From positions 248,001 to 312,000 of the forward strand of contig JAIYBW010000001.1 of the NCBI GenBank assembly GCA_027488375.1: a stretch of DNA of 64,000 nucleotides, given 5' to 3'. Below the pieces are notes generated by a model. It did not search any database. It had not been told where the DNA came from and worked only from the letters and a program-made list of their open reading frames with translations. The stretch's first letter is position 1, and every line of letters starts with the position of its first letter. The DNA comes from Pseudomonadota bacterium (GTDB lineage: Bacteria > Bdellovibrionota > Bacteriovoracia > Bacteriovoracales > Bacteriovoracaceae). This document shows positions 8,493 through 16,643 of the stretch, in pieces. The translations under genes were made by a program, and so were the position numbers.

Positions 8493-9297
8493 AGTTCTCG
8501 CCCAGATGACAGAATGGGCTTTTGATTGTGGCAAAATTCTTAATCAGCACCTCATTAATTCTTACCATAAACCTCTCAAGGTTTTAGACAAAGGAAAACT
8601 TGGGCTGGCGACAGAAGCCGATCTTCTTTCAGAGGCTTTTGTTATCAAAAAAATTCAGCAGTTTTATCCCGAGCATGGAATACTTTCCGAGGAAGATGCC
8701 TTTACTCGAGAACTGAAAATGGAAGGCGCTAAGGCCAATCAGTACCTCTGGCTTATTGATCCTTTAGATGGAACGAATAATTTTTTTAATAAAGTTCCTT
8801 TCTTTTGCGTGAGTCTAGCGCTGAATAAAGGTAATCAGACAATTGTGGGAGTCGTTTACAACCCAATTTCTGAAGAACTTTTTTATGCGATTAAAGGAAA
8901 GGGAGCTTTCCTAAAAAGACGGGTTGGTAAAAGAGTAATTAAAATTGAGCTCAAGGCCTCAAAGGCGAAAAAAGGTTTTGATGAAGCACTTTTGTCAGCT
9001 AATTTGACTAGTCATCGAGTTGAAAAAGATCTCTTAAAAAAATTTCCCCAGGTAAGGGCCATGCGCCGTCTTGGTAGTGCTGCTTTAGAAATGAGCTATG
9101 TCGCTGCCGGGATGCTTGATGCTTACTGGGAGTATAATCTTCAGCCTTGGGATATGGGAGCGGCAGGATTAATCTGCCAAGAAGCCGGAGTGAAAATCTC
9201 CGGTATTGATGGCTCTAGCTATCACCCTTTCCAGTCCTCTGTTCTTGTGGCCCATCCAACTCTTTATCCCGAACTTTCAAGCATTCTTAACCGCTAA
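8449..9297 (+). CDS. Inositol monophosphatase family phosphatase
   Basis: 282 aa. The Mg-dependent phosphatase motifs are in order: EEDA (metal-binding Glu), WLIDPLDGTNNFF and, near the C-terminus, WDMGAAGLICQEAG. The family covers inositol-1-phosphatase (SuhB) and PAP phosphatase (CysQ); substrate cannot be assigned. The start at 8449 overlaps yacG by 44 bases and lacks a good ribosome site. An internal ATG at 8506 would remove the overlap and trim 19 basic residues, so the N-terminus is uncertain. Confidence 0.9.
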   Translation: MKKIKTTKKTINSIKVLAQMTEWAFDCGKILNQHLINSYHKPLKVLDKGKLGLATEADLLSEAFVIKKIQQFYPEHGILSEEDAFTRELKMEGAKANQYLWLIDPLDGTNNFFNKVPFFCVSLALNKGNQTIVGVVYNPISEELFYAIKGKGAFLKRRVGKRVIKIELKASKAKKGFDEALLSANLTSHRVEKDLLKKFPQVRAMRRLGSAALEMSYVAAGMLDAYWEYNLQPWDMGAAGLICQEAGVKISGIDGSSYHPFQSSVLVAHPTLYPELSSILNR

Positions 9298-9306
9298 GGT
9301 ATTACT

Positions 9307-9335
9307 TTGACAAGAATTCCTTAGGGTTAGATAAT
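9307..9335 (+). promoter_or_regulatory. Sigma-70-type promoter
   Basis: TTGACA at 9307-9312 and GATAAT at 9330-9335 are separated by 17 bases. They lie about 50 bases before the GTG start of the following membrane protein gene. The perfect -35, near-perfect -10 and ideal spacing make it one of the clearest promoters in the window. Confidence 0.7.
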
Positions 9336-9387
9336 AAGAGTGCAGCACAAAAAAAGTGCCTCGTGAACTCATATCCATGGAGGGGTT

Positions 9388-10392
9388 GTGTTCGATTGGT
9401 TTGTTACAGCCGTCAATTTCATCGACAAGATGAATGATGACATTCTTAAAGTATTAGTTGGCTTTTTGCTGATCGTATCCACATTATTTTTGTGGTTATG
9501 GTTTTCTAACCGCCGCAAGTATCACAACCTAAAACACGCAATCCCAGCGAATGTTGTGAAGAATTATCTCGACTCGATAATTCAAAACTCAACAGCACTA
9601 AAATCACAGCTGTTTCGTGGCGGTGGGATTGATGTCAGTAATATTCCCTCTGTACTTCCTCTTCAGAATCTCATTGGTGGAGATGGAATTGCGATAAGTG
9701 GGGCACCATCAACTGCTCTGATGGAAGAATTAAATCAGAAGCGAGCTCAGATTGCTGCCCTAGAGGCGCAGCTAAATCCGTTACAATTATCTAATAGAGA
9801 GCTTGATGGTAAGCTTGGAAAATCTCAAAATAATCTCACGACTGCTGAAAAGAAAATTAAAGAATTAGAAGCCCTATTATCTCAGTCGCATGAAGGGGGA
9901 TCTGCAGATGCAGCCCTTAATTCGGAGTTAAAATCAGTCACTAAAGAGCGCAACGATCTCTTAGAGAAGCTTAAAGAGTTTGAAATTATTGCTGATGATT
10001 TGGCCAATTTAAAACGCCTTCAGCAAGAAAATGACCAACTTAAGAAATCTCTAGCTGCTCAAGGTGGCTCAGCGCCAATTGCTCCAGCGATGCCGGCCGA
10101 GCCTTCTCCTGTTTCACAAAATGATGTTGATAGCTTATTTGAAGATCTTGGAAATTCAGCTCCTCAAAGTGAGACCAACCAGGCGCTTGAAGAATTTTTA
10201 ACCTCACCAACTGATTCATCAGTAGATGAGTTACCTAATTTTGATGAGCCACTCCTTGAAGAATCAACTCAAGAATCTGCCGAAGCACCTATTGAGGTTG
10301 CTCAAGCCGCTCCACCAGTTGCTGATGAATCAAAGAAAAATGATAAAACTCCAGAGGATCTTCTCTCTGAGTTTGAAAAAATGTTGGGGTAA
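9388..10392 (+). CDS. Membrane-anchored coiled-coil protein of unknown function
   Basis: 334 aa with a GTG start, preceded closely by GGAGGGG. One transmembrane helix lies at about residues 19-40 (VLVGFLLIVSTLFLWLW), followed by a basic YHNLKH segment. A long heptad-rich coiled coil spans about 108-222. The tail is acidic and Pro/Ala/Glu-rich (about 225-330). No enzyme motif is seen. The architecture suggests a scaffold or polarity/envelope factor, which is inference. It is followed 2 bases later by an exported HEAT-like protein, so the pair is probably one operon driven by the promoter at 9307. Confidence 0.8.
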   Translation: MFDWFVTAVNFIDKMNDDILKVLVGFLLIVSTLFLWLWFSNRRKYHNLKHAIPANVVKNYLDSIIQNSTALKSQLFRGGGIDVSNIPSVLPLQNLIGGDGIAISGAPSTALMEELNQKRAQIAALEAQLNPLQLSNRELDGKLGKSQNNLTTAEKKIKELEALLSQSHEGGSADAALNSELKSVTKERNDLLEKLKEFEIIADDLANLKRLQQENDQLKKSLAAQGGSAPIAPAMPAEPSPVSQNDVDSLFEDLGNSAPQSETNQALEEFLTSPTDSSVDELPNFDEPLLEESTQESAEAPIEVAQAAPPVADESKKNDKTPEDLLSEFEKMLG

Positions 10393-10394
10393 TC

Positions 10395-11210
10395 ATGAAG
10401 CTTTTATCTGTTGGAATTTTGATGGCGTCTTTTACGATTTCTGCCCAGGCAGCAAGTATGAGTTCAATCGAGTTACTCAAAGATCCCAATCAAAAACAAC
10501 AGAGAATCGTAAAACAAGATATTGTGACTTTAGAAAGATTGGAGAATATGTTTACCATGGATTCACGTAGTCCTGGTTTATCGGCCATGCTGAAGCGACA
10601 GACTCTAAATCATCGTCAAAAAGCTGTGCCCGTTTTAATTAAGGTGATGAAGGAAAGTAAATATCCAGATCAGAACCGTTGGCAGGCGACAATGTTACTT
10701 GCCCAAGTTATGGGGAAAAAATCGGCACCTTTTATTGCTAAATTTATTGATCATCCAAATTGGATGATGAGAGTGGCCAGCCTTAAAGCGTTATTAGGTT
10801 TAAAGCAGGAAAATTACCATCAGGTTTATGCGAAGGCGCTTAAGGATTCATCATTAATTGTAAGAGTCCAGGCCTTGGATAATATTTCAAAGATGAAGAT
10901 TTCTGGCCTTGCTCCCAATGTTTGGAACATGATGTATGATCAATCCAACTATAGTGGAGATATTGGTAAAAGAAAAAGAACCACAATTGTAAAATCCATC
11001 ATCAGAACTTTGGGTGATGTTAAATTTCAAGAAGCAAGAGCTCCATTGACTAAGCTAATTCAAAAGCCAAAATATCAGGACTTAATTGAAGATCTTGATT
11101 ATTCTTTAGAAAAAATTACGGGTGAGATTTCGCCTAATTCCAATATCGAGTTGCGAAGAAAATTTTGGTCTAAGATGGACCAAAAAAATAATATGGCAAA
11201 AAAGATCTAA
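10395..11210 (+). CDS. Exported HEAT-repeat-like protein
   Basis: 271 aa with a signal peptide (MKLLSVGILMASFTISAQA, cleavage near AQA-A). The mature part is all-helical, with HEAT-like repeats visible as VPVLIKVMKES, APFIAKFIDHPNWMMRVASLKALLGL and SSLIVRVQALDNISKMK. HEAT repeats are protein-binding scaffolds; the periplasmic location follows from the signal. It is coupled to the upstream membrane coiled-coil gene. It converges with a lipoprotein gene whose stop abuts at 11211. Confidence 0.75.
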   Translation: MKLLSVGILMASFTISAQAASMSSIELLKDPNQKQQRIVKQDIVTLERLENMFTMDSRSPGLSAMLKRQTLNHRQKAVPVLIKVMKESKYPDQNRWQATMLLAQVMGKKSAPFIAKFIDHPNWMMRVASLKALLGLKQENYHQVYAKALKDSSLIVRVQALDNISKMKISGLAPNVWNMMYDQSNYSGDIGKRKRTTIVKSIIRTLGDVKFQEARAPLTKLIQKPKYQDLIEDLDYSLEKITGEISPNSNIELRRKFWSKMDQKNNMAKKI

Positions 11211-11732
11211 TTAAAGTCCCGTTTTCTCGAGTTGCTCTTTTTCTCGCGCCTTATCTATTTCTTTAAGTTTATTGTCAGTAGCAATAATTCTTTCAATTCT
11301 ATAGAGAAGAGTTTTTTCAATAATTCCATCAGGAATGACTTCTTTCCATCCTTGAAGGAAATCTTGCTCCATAAGTTGTCGTTTATAAATGGTCACTTTG
11401 GTGACTTCTCTTGAAGCTCTAAATCCTCTTACGACGTTGACCACGAGTTTAAACTTAGCAGCTTTAATCGCGTCCGAAGATCCAAAAGAGTCTGTGAAAT
11501 TAACCTCTAAGGTATTATCCATCCATCTTGTTTTGATAAATCCGGCCTCTTGATTTTGCTGGGCAATATCATACTTTCTCATAACTTGAATAACGGCTTG
11601 CCAAGTTTGGTTATAGTCGGCCCGGAAGATTTTAGTTGGAATTTCGAGCTCTTCTGTGACTTGACGAAACTTTTCGTAGTTGGCGCAACCGCTGAAAAAG
11701 GTCAAAAGGAAGATTAAAAGATAAAATTTCAT
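11211..11732 (-). CDS. Putative lipoprotein of unknown function
   Basis: 173 aa from the ATG at 11730-11732, chosen because it gives a clean lipoprotein signal (MKFYLLIFLLTFFSGCANY). A longer frame from 11759 adds polar residues before the signal. The lipobox FSGC is slightly atypical. The mature domain contains ADYNQTWQAVIQVMRKYD and a VVNVVRGF strand, reminiscent of small outer-membrane lipoproteins of the BamC-like/DUF type, but no family is assigned. It converges exactly with the HEAT-repeat gene. Confidence 0.65.
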   Translation of the reverse strand: MKFYLLIFLLTFFSGCANYEKFRQVTEELEIPTKIFRADYNQTWQAVIQVMRKYDIAQQNQEAGFIKTRWMDNTLEVNFTDSFGSSDAIKAAKFKLVVNVVRGFRASREVTKVTIYKRQLMEQDFLQGWKEVIPDGIIEKTLLYRIERIIATDNKLKEIDKAREKEQLEKTGL

Positions 11733-11783
11733 ATTTTTTATGTTATCAATGAATGACACAAAAAGAAATCATTAGGAATCACC

Positions 11784-12776
11784 ATGGGGCATAAAAATCT
11801 TTTTACCCAAGTATTGTTTGCTGAAGCGAAGGCCATTGAGAGAGCTGCTCATAATTTTGAAGAGTCGACAGCTGAAAAGTTGGTCTCATTATTTGAAGTT
11901 TTGGCCTCAACAGGTGGAAACTTAATCATTTCAGGGGTTGGAAAATCTGGCCATATTGGAACTAAGATCGCAGCAACGTTCTCCTCTCTTGGTCTACCTT
12001 CTTTTTTTCTTCATCCAACGGAAGCTATGCATGGAGACTTAGGTCGAGTGACTAAGTCTGATGCCATAATATTAATTAGCAAATCTGGAACAACAGAGGA
12101 GTTACTGGCGATGCTCCCTTATGTGAGCATTCCAAAGGAAAGAATTGTGGCCCTCGTTGGTTCGGTTCAGTCCCCAATTGCTCATCAGGCAGGAATTGTC
12201 GTTGATGCATCTGTTGAAAAAGAAGCTTGCCTTAATGATCTTGCCCCGACAACAAGCACGACAGTTGCTCTGGCCCTAGGTGATGCAATGGCAGTCCTTT
12301 ATGAAAACGTCTTGGGTGTCTCAAGAGAAAAATTTGCGATTAATCACCCAGCTGGTCTTTTAGGTAAATCATTATCACTTACCGTTGACCGGCTCATGCT
12401 TAAAGCCTCCGATTGTCCTATTGTTGAGGAAACAGCAACTCTTCAAGAGGCCATTCTCGCAATGACAGAAAGACCGGTGGGCATGTGTGCAGTTTTAAAT
12501 CAAGATAAGCTGATTGGAATTTTAGTCGAAGGGGATATTAGACGTGCTTTTGCCAAGAGTCCTGATGCGATTAAGAATTCTGTTAAAGATGTGATGACTA
12601 AACATCCAACGACTCTAGAATCAAAAATATTAGCCTTTGATGCTTTAAAAATAATGGAAAATACGTCTAGACCTATTTCTGTCGCACCCGTTGTGACAGA
12701 TCAAAAGTTTGTGGGTGTTTTAAGGCTCCATGATTTATTTAAGGCCGGTTTTCAGTCTTCTCTTTCCACCAAATAA
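11784..12776 (+). CDS. kdsD: D-arabinose 5-phosphate isomerase
   Basis: 330 aa, the usual KpsF/GutQ length. The N-terminal SIS domain has SGVGKSGHIGTKIAATFSS and the SKSGTTEEL loop plus the HPTEAMHGDLG block. Two C-terminal CBS domains start near residue 205 (VDRLMLKASDCP) and 270 (VKDVMTKHP). It makes arabinose 5-phosphate, the first step to KDO for lipopolysaccharide. No kdsB/kdsA/kdsC neighbours are here. Its 3' end overlaps the convergent lnt gene by 38 bases. Confidence 0.93.
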   Translation: MGHKNLFTQVLFAEAKAIERAAHNFEESTAEKLVSLFEVLASTGGNLIISGVGKSGHIGTKIAATFSSLGLPSFFLHPTEAMHGDLGRVTKSDAIILISKSGTTEELLAMLPYVSIPKERIVALVGSVQSPIAHQAGIVVDASVEKEACLNDLAPTTSTTVALALGDAMAVLYENVLGVSREKFAINHPAGLLGKSLSLTVDRLMLKASDCPIVEETATLQEAILAMTERPVGMCAVLNQDKLIGILVEGDIRRAFAKSPDAIKNSVKDVMTKHPTTLESKILAFDALKIMENTSRPISVAPVVTDQKFVGVLRLHDLFKAGFQSSLSTK

Positions 12777-14280
12777 GAGTAAGTAAAAATAGAAAAAGAA
12801 TCACAAAATTAAGAAGACCCCAAGTTTGGTAGAGAGTTTTATGGTCTTTGCCCAAGGCGATTTTTAAATCTAAAATGCCTATTTCTCCGATTGAAAGTCG
12901 CTTAGATTCGCTACCGTCATTATAGATGACAGAACTAATTCCAGTGTTGGTGCTTCGAATGATGGGAAGTTGAAATTCGATGGCCCTCCACTTTGACAAG
13001 AAAAGATGTTGATAGGGCTCGGCCGTATCACCGTACCACGAATCATTGGTATGATTGACGATAAAATCATTTTCTCCCCATTGATTAAGAAGGCTTCTAA
13101 CAAAATTTGAATCAAGAATTTCATAACAAATAGGGGTGATAAAACGATGGCCCGTTTTTGTTTCCATAATTGGAGTGCCAGATCCTTGAGCGAATAGTGA
13201 AATGGAAGGAACGAGAGAAACAATCTCTTTATTAAGTGGGCCAAATGGGAGTGTTTCTCCAAAGGGTATAAGTCTATTTTTGTGATAAACAGATTTCACT
13301 TTATCCTCTGAAAGGAGCAGCGATGAATTAAAAACTGACTCTATGAGATCAAAGGGAGATTTACTAGGATCTTGATCATAACCACCAATGAGTAATTCAG
13401 CTTTTGAATCTTGAATCATTTTTAAAAAATAGGGACTAAGTTTAGTTTGAATTCCAAAAAATGAATCAGCATAAGCAGTTTCAGGCCAGATGATAAGTTT
13501 AGGTGAAAATCCATTATTCTTTAGAGAAAGATCTTCATATTTCTTCTCAATGGCTTCAAAGGAGTTTTGATCTCCTTTTTCAGATGAGATTTTGAGAAAA
13601 TTTCCGATATTGGCTTGAACAATTCGAATGGGTAATTCTTCTTGAGATTGATTCTTTTCAATTTTAAAAATAAAATTTGTTATTAAAAAGAGGAAGGAGA
13701 AAATCCAAACAGGGTAGCGGATTTTTTTCTGACTTAGTTGAATGATTATTTCAAATGAGATCCAGTATGTCACAAAGCTATAAATGATGACTCCAAAAAT
13801 AGGGGCCAGTCCAATATAGGGAGCTATTGTAATCCAGGGACTTCCCGCAAAAGAGGGAAACTGTTGAGGAATAAATCTTTCGAGGATAACGATAATAAAT
13901 ATATTAATGAGCAAATATTTTTCTGAATTCCAATTTCTTTGAGGACGATATTTTTTCCAGATGGCATAAAACCACCAGTGCGGCTGTAGGATCAAGCTCG
14001 CCGTTGCTCCAATTATTATTGAAAGAATAAAAGGGAGTTGGCCGAATTCTCTGAGTGTATGGGGAATCCAGTAATATCCCGTGAGATTTAAACCAAGATT
14101 AAATCCAAAAATGATAAAAAGTGATTTTTTGAAACTTGCTTCCTCAAGTTTCCATAAAAAAAGCAAAACCGCTGGAAAAATGAAGAACCATAAAGATTCG
14201 CCAAGAAATGAAGGATAGGCCAGAGCATAAAGGCTCCCTGCTATCAGTGCAATGAGGAAATCTTTTAACTTATTTTTCAT
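12739..14280 (-). CDS. lnt: Apolipoprotein N-acyltransferase
   Basis: 513 aa. The N-terminal half has several membrane helices; the C-terminal periplasmic nitrilase domain carries the catalytic triad: Glu in IIWPETAYAD (about 265), Lys in YHKNRLIPFGE (about 331) and Cys in PICYEI (about 386). It adds the third acyl chain to lipoproteins in the inner membrane, consistent with the many lipoboxes here. Start choice: ATG at 14278-14280; a TTG two codons upstream is possible. It overlaps kdsD tail-to-tail by 38 bases. Confidence 0.93.
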   Translation of the reverse strand: MKNKLKDFLIALIAGSLYALAYPSFLGESLWFFIFPAVLLFLWKLEEASFKKSLFIIFGFNLGLNLTGYYWIPHTLREFGQLPFILSIIIGATASLILQPHWWFYAIWKKYRPQRNWNSEKYLLINIFIIVILERFIPQQFPSFAGSPWITIAPYIGLAPIFGVIIYSFVTYWISFEIIIQLSQKKIRYPVWIFSFLFLITNFIFKIEKNQSQEELPIRIVQANIGNFLKISSEKGDQNSFEAIEKKYEDLSLKNNGFSPKLIIWPETAYADSFFGIQTKLSPYFLKMIQDSKAELLIGGYDQDPSKSPFDLIESVFNSSLLLSEDKVKSVYHKNRLIPFGETLPFGPLNKEIVSLVPSISLFAQGSGTPIMETKTGHRFITPICYEILDSNFVRSLLNQWGENDFIVNHTNDSWYGDTAEPYQHLFLSKWRAIEFQLPIIRSTNTGISSVIYNDGSESKRLSIGEIGILDLKIALGKDHKTLYQTWGLLNFVILFLFLLTLIWWKEKTENRP

Positions 14281-14301
14281 CCTCAAATTGTAGAGGATTA
14301 A

Positions 14302-15351
14302 TTAGTGGTTCGCTACTGATCTTGTTGCAACTGATTTTAATTGTTCATTCACAGTATCAGCTAGCTCAATCGCTCTTGAAGCATCAAGTTTTCCTGCTCC
14401 TAGAATTTTACCTTCGAAGTTTTTAACTTTTAGTGAAGAGCTTAGAATAATATTTTTGACTTGATCAAACTTCATCATTGGATATTTTGATTTAATCATG
14501 GCCGCAACTCCTGTTACAAAAGCCGTTGCTTGAGAAGTCCCAGTCATATAACCGGCGCCATGCTGAGGGATCGCTGAACGAATTCTGTGTCCTGGTGCTG
14601 CGATATCAACTGAGTTTTTACCCCAGTTTGAAGAAGGGATAATATTGAGATTATCGTCATGGGCACCAACAGTAATGATATTTGAAAGTCCATAAGAAGC
14701 TGGGTAGTAAGCGTTGCGCTTATCGTCAATATTAGATCTTTCATTTCCAGCGGCTGCAATGACAAGGATACCTTTTTTCTCAGCTGCTTTAAGAACTCTT
14801 AACTCCTCAACTGAAGCCTCAGGGCCTCCACCAGAGTAGTTGATGACATCAACATTTTGGTCAACGGCATATTGAAGGGCCTTAATTGTAGCATCGAGAT
14901 TCGCCTGACCAGAAGCTTTTGGATTGTAGTATTTAAGAGCAAGAATTTTTACATCTGGAAAAATTGATTTAACAATTCCTGCAACGTGAGTTCCATGACC
15001 ATGTTGATCAAACGGCGTATTTGTAACTTTATCACCAGAAAAATCTACACCGTAATTTCCAGAAGAAGCTTTTCCATTAACAACGTGGATATTACCTGCA
15101 AGAAAAGGGTGGTCCCCTTGAATTCCTGTATCAACGACAGCAACAACAATTTCTTTATTCTTTTTAAATTTCGTCCAAGAATCTTTAAGATTAATTGAAG
15201 CAAGGTGCTTATCAGGGTCAATACCCCAACTTGCATAGCGAGAGACAAGAAGTTCAGCATTAAAAGCAAGTGAGCTTTGGGCAAGCGCCGTACCCATACA
15301 AAGATGGATTGAGAGGGCCAGTCCAAGAAGTCTTTGAGCTGCTTTTTTCAT
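14302..15351 (-). CDS. Secreted subtilisin-like serine protease (S8)
   Basis: 349 aa with a signal peptide (cleavage near ALA-Q, residue 24). The catalytic triad is complete: Asp74 in VAVVDTGIQ, His119 in HGHGTHVAG and Ser273 in TGTSQATAF, with oxyanion Asn203 in AAGNE. There is almost no room for a classical propeptide before the catalytic domain (about residues 25-65), so self-processing is limited or short. Likely extracellular or periplasmic; in a predatory host it could digest prey protein, which is inference. Confidence 0.93.
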   Translation of the reverse strand: MKKAAQRLLGLALSIHLCMGTALAQSSLAFNAELLVSRYASWGIDPDKHLASINLKDSWTKFKKNKEIVVAVVDTGIQGDHPFLAGNIHVVNGKASSGNYGVDFSGDKVTNTPFDQHGHGTHVAGIVKSIFPDVKILALKYYNPKASGQANLDATIKALQYAVDQNVDVINYSGGGPEASVEELRVLKAAEKKGILVIAAAGNERSNIDDKRNAYYPASYGLSNIITVGAHDDNLNIIPSSNWGKNSVDIAAPGHRIRSAIPQHGAGYMTGTSQATAFVTGVAAMIKSKYPMMKFDQVKNIILSSSLKVKNFEGKILGAGKLDASRAIELADTVNEQLKSVATRSVANH

Positions 15352-15530
15352 TTCTATCCCTTACCACGGTTTAATCTAAGGAAGTTCAAAACTTTGTCTT
15401 CCGTGTAAGAAGTAAAGCAAGGGGCTTGCCAATGGTCGCTCTCTCTATTCAGAAGCTTAGACTGGGATCGAAGGTTAAAAATGTATGGAAAATTTAAGAC
15501 TGTTTAAAAGTTAAACACCTAAAAAAGGAC

Positions 15531-15562
15531 AAAAAAAAAGCCTCCCTGAGGGAGGCTTTTTC
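15531..15562 (-). terminator. Rho-independent terminator of the dksA-like gene
   Basis: A GCCTCCC stem, GA-type loop and GGGAGGC stem are flanked by A9 on the left and T5 on the right. On the minus strand the 7-bp GC-rich hairpin is followed by nine U residues, directly beyond the stop at 15569. It can also act weakly on the plus strand. Confidence 0.9.
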
Positions 15563-15568
15563 AATGAG

Positions 15569-15940
15569 TTAAGCTTGTCGATAAATTTGAGATTCTTCTT
15601 TTTCTTTTTCCTCAGCATGTTGGATGCAGAGTTCAGCCCAAGGTTGATTCTCAAGCCGCTTCATGCCGATTTCTTCTTCGCACTCTTCACAGTGACCAAA
15701 AGTACCTTCCTGGCAGCGATCAATAGCAGCATCGATTCTGCGGAGTTTAGCGTATTCGCGGTCTCTGATAGTGCAGTTAATTTGCTGTTGGATAAGAGAA
15801 GAAGCGAGGTCTGTTTCATCTGAAAGATCTTCTTCCGAAACATGTAAGTCCTCAGATTTATTAAGTAGACCGATATTAAGGATTTGCTGACGGTGCTTTA
15901 GTAGCAATGCCTTAAAATGATCCAATTTCTTCTTATCCAC
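15569..15940 (-). CDS. DksA/TraR family zinc-finger transcription factor
   Basis: 123 aa. The coiled-coil region carries the tip motif Asp41-x2-Asp44-x-Ala46 (DETDLA), the signature by which DksA acts in the RNA polymerase secondary channel. The zinc finger has Cys84-x2-Cys87, Cys105 and then His108 instead of the fourth Cys. It starts at GTG with an excellent AGGAGG about 5 bases upstream. Shorter than E. coli DksA (151 aa). A role in stringent-type control of transcription is inferred from family. Confidence 0.85.
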   Translation of the reverse strand: MDKKKLDHFKALLLKHRQQILNIGLLNKSEDLHVSEEDLSDETDLASSLIQQQINCTIRDREYAKLRRIDAAIDRCQEGTFGHCEECEEEIGMKRLENQPWAELCIQHAEEKEKEESQIYRQA

Positions 15941-16100
15941 AAAATCCTCCTGGTAAGCTTTACGCCACTCTATGAGCTATATTCCACTCCCTCTATTTTA
16001 AAGTCAGCGGGCATGGGACTCAAGTGGTGTATCTTATCGGCAAATTTTATCCAAATATTGAAAAAATTCCCCGAAAAATGACCTAAATAGGGTCCTAAAT

Positions 16101-16130
16101 TTGACAAATACGCTTCTGGCTAGCTAAGGT
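16101..16130 (+). promoter_or_regulatory. Possible promoter of the flavin reductase gene
   Basis: A perfect TTGACA at 16101-16106 is followed after 18 bases by TAAGGT (16125-16130), a weak -10. The start codon lies 30 bases further. The weak -10 makes this tentative. Confidence 0.35.
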
Positions 16131-16160
16131 TAAATATGTGTCAAAAAATATTGAGGGTTT

Positions 16161-16643
16161 ATGCTGCAAAGTGATAAAGCTGCATCTGTTGGACAAATAC
16201 CTTCAGGACTATTTATTGTAACTGTTCATCATGAAGCTAACCAAGTTACAGATGGTTATCTTGCAAGCTGGATTCAACAAGTTTCATTTGATCCTCTGCT
16301 CATCTCTCTGGCCATAAAACCAGGGCGTCCGGCCTATGATCTTATTAAGGCCGGTCATCCATTTGCGGTTAATATCGTAGGCGATCATGAGAAGGGTTAC
16401 CTGAAGCACTTTTGGAAGGGTTATGATCCTGCTCAAAACCCGTTCTCTGAAATTCCCTATTTTATTGGAGAAAATCAAGGACTTATAATCGAGTCGGCCA
16501 AAGCTGCTCTAGAATGTGTCATGGTTTCTTCTGTGAAACCCGGTGATCATGAAGTGATCTTTGCCGAAGTTAAATCTTCCTATTCTTTGAACTTAGAATC
16601 TAAGCCTATGGTGCATCTGAGAAAATCTGGGACGAGCTACTGA
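16161..16643 (+). CDS. Flavin reductase-like (FMN-binding split barrel) protein
   Basis: 160 aa. The FMN-binding split-barrel signs are GQIPSGLFIVTV at the start, TDGYLASWIQQVSFDPLLISLAI and RPAYDLIKAGHPFAVNIV. These match the flavin reductase/flavoredoxin family, which reduces or carries FMN using NAD(P)H. Its partner oxidoreductase is not next to it. It is followed by a lipoprotein gene whose ATG overlaps its TGA (TGATG), an unusual partner. Confidence 0.8.
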   Translation: MLQSDKAASVGQIPSGLFIVTVHHEANQVTDGYLASWIQQVSFDPLLISLAIKPGRPAYDLIKAGHPFAVNIVGDHEKGYLKHFWKGYDPAQNPFSEIPYFIGENQGLIIESAKAALECVMVSSVKPGDHEVIFAEVKSSYSLNLESKPMVHLRKSGTSY

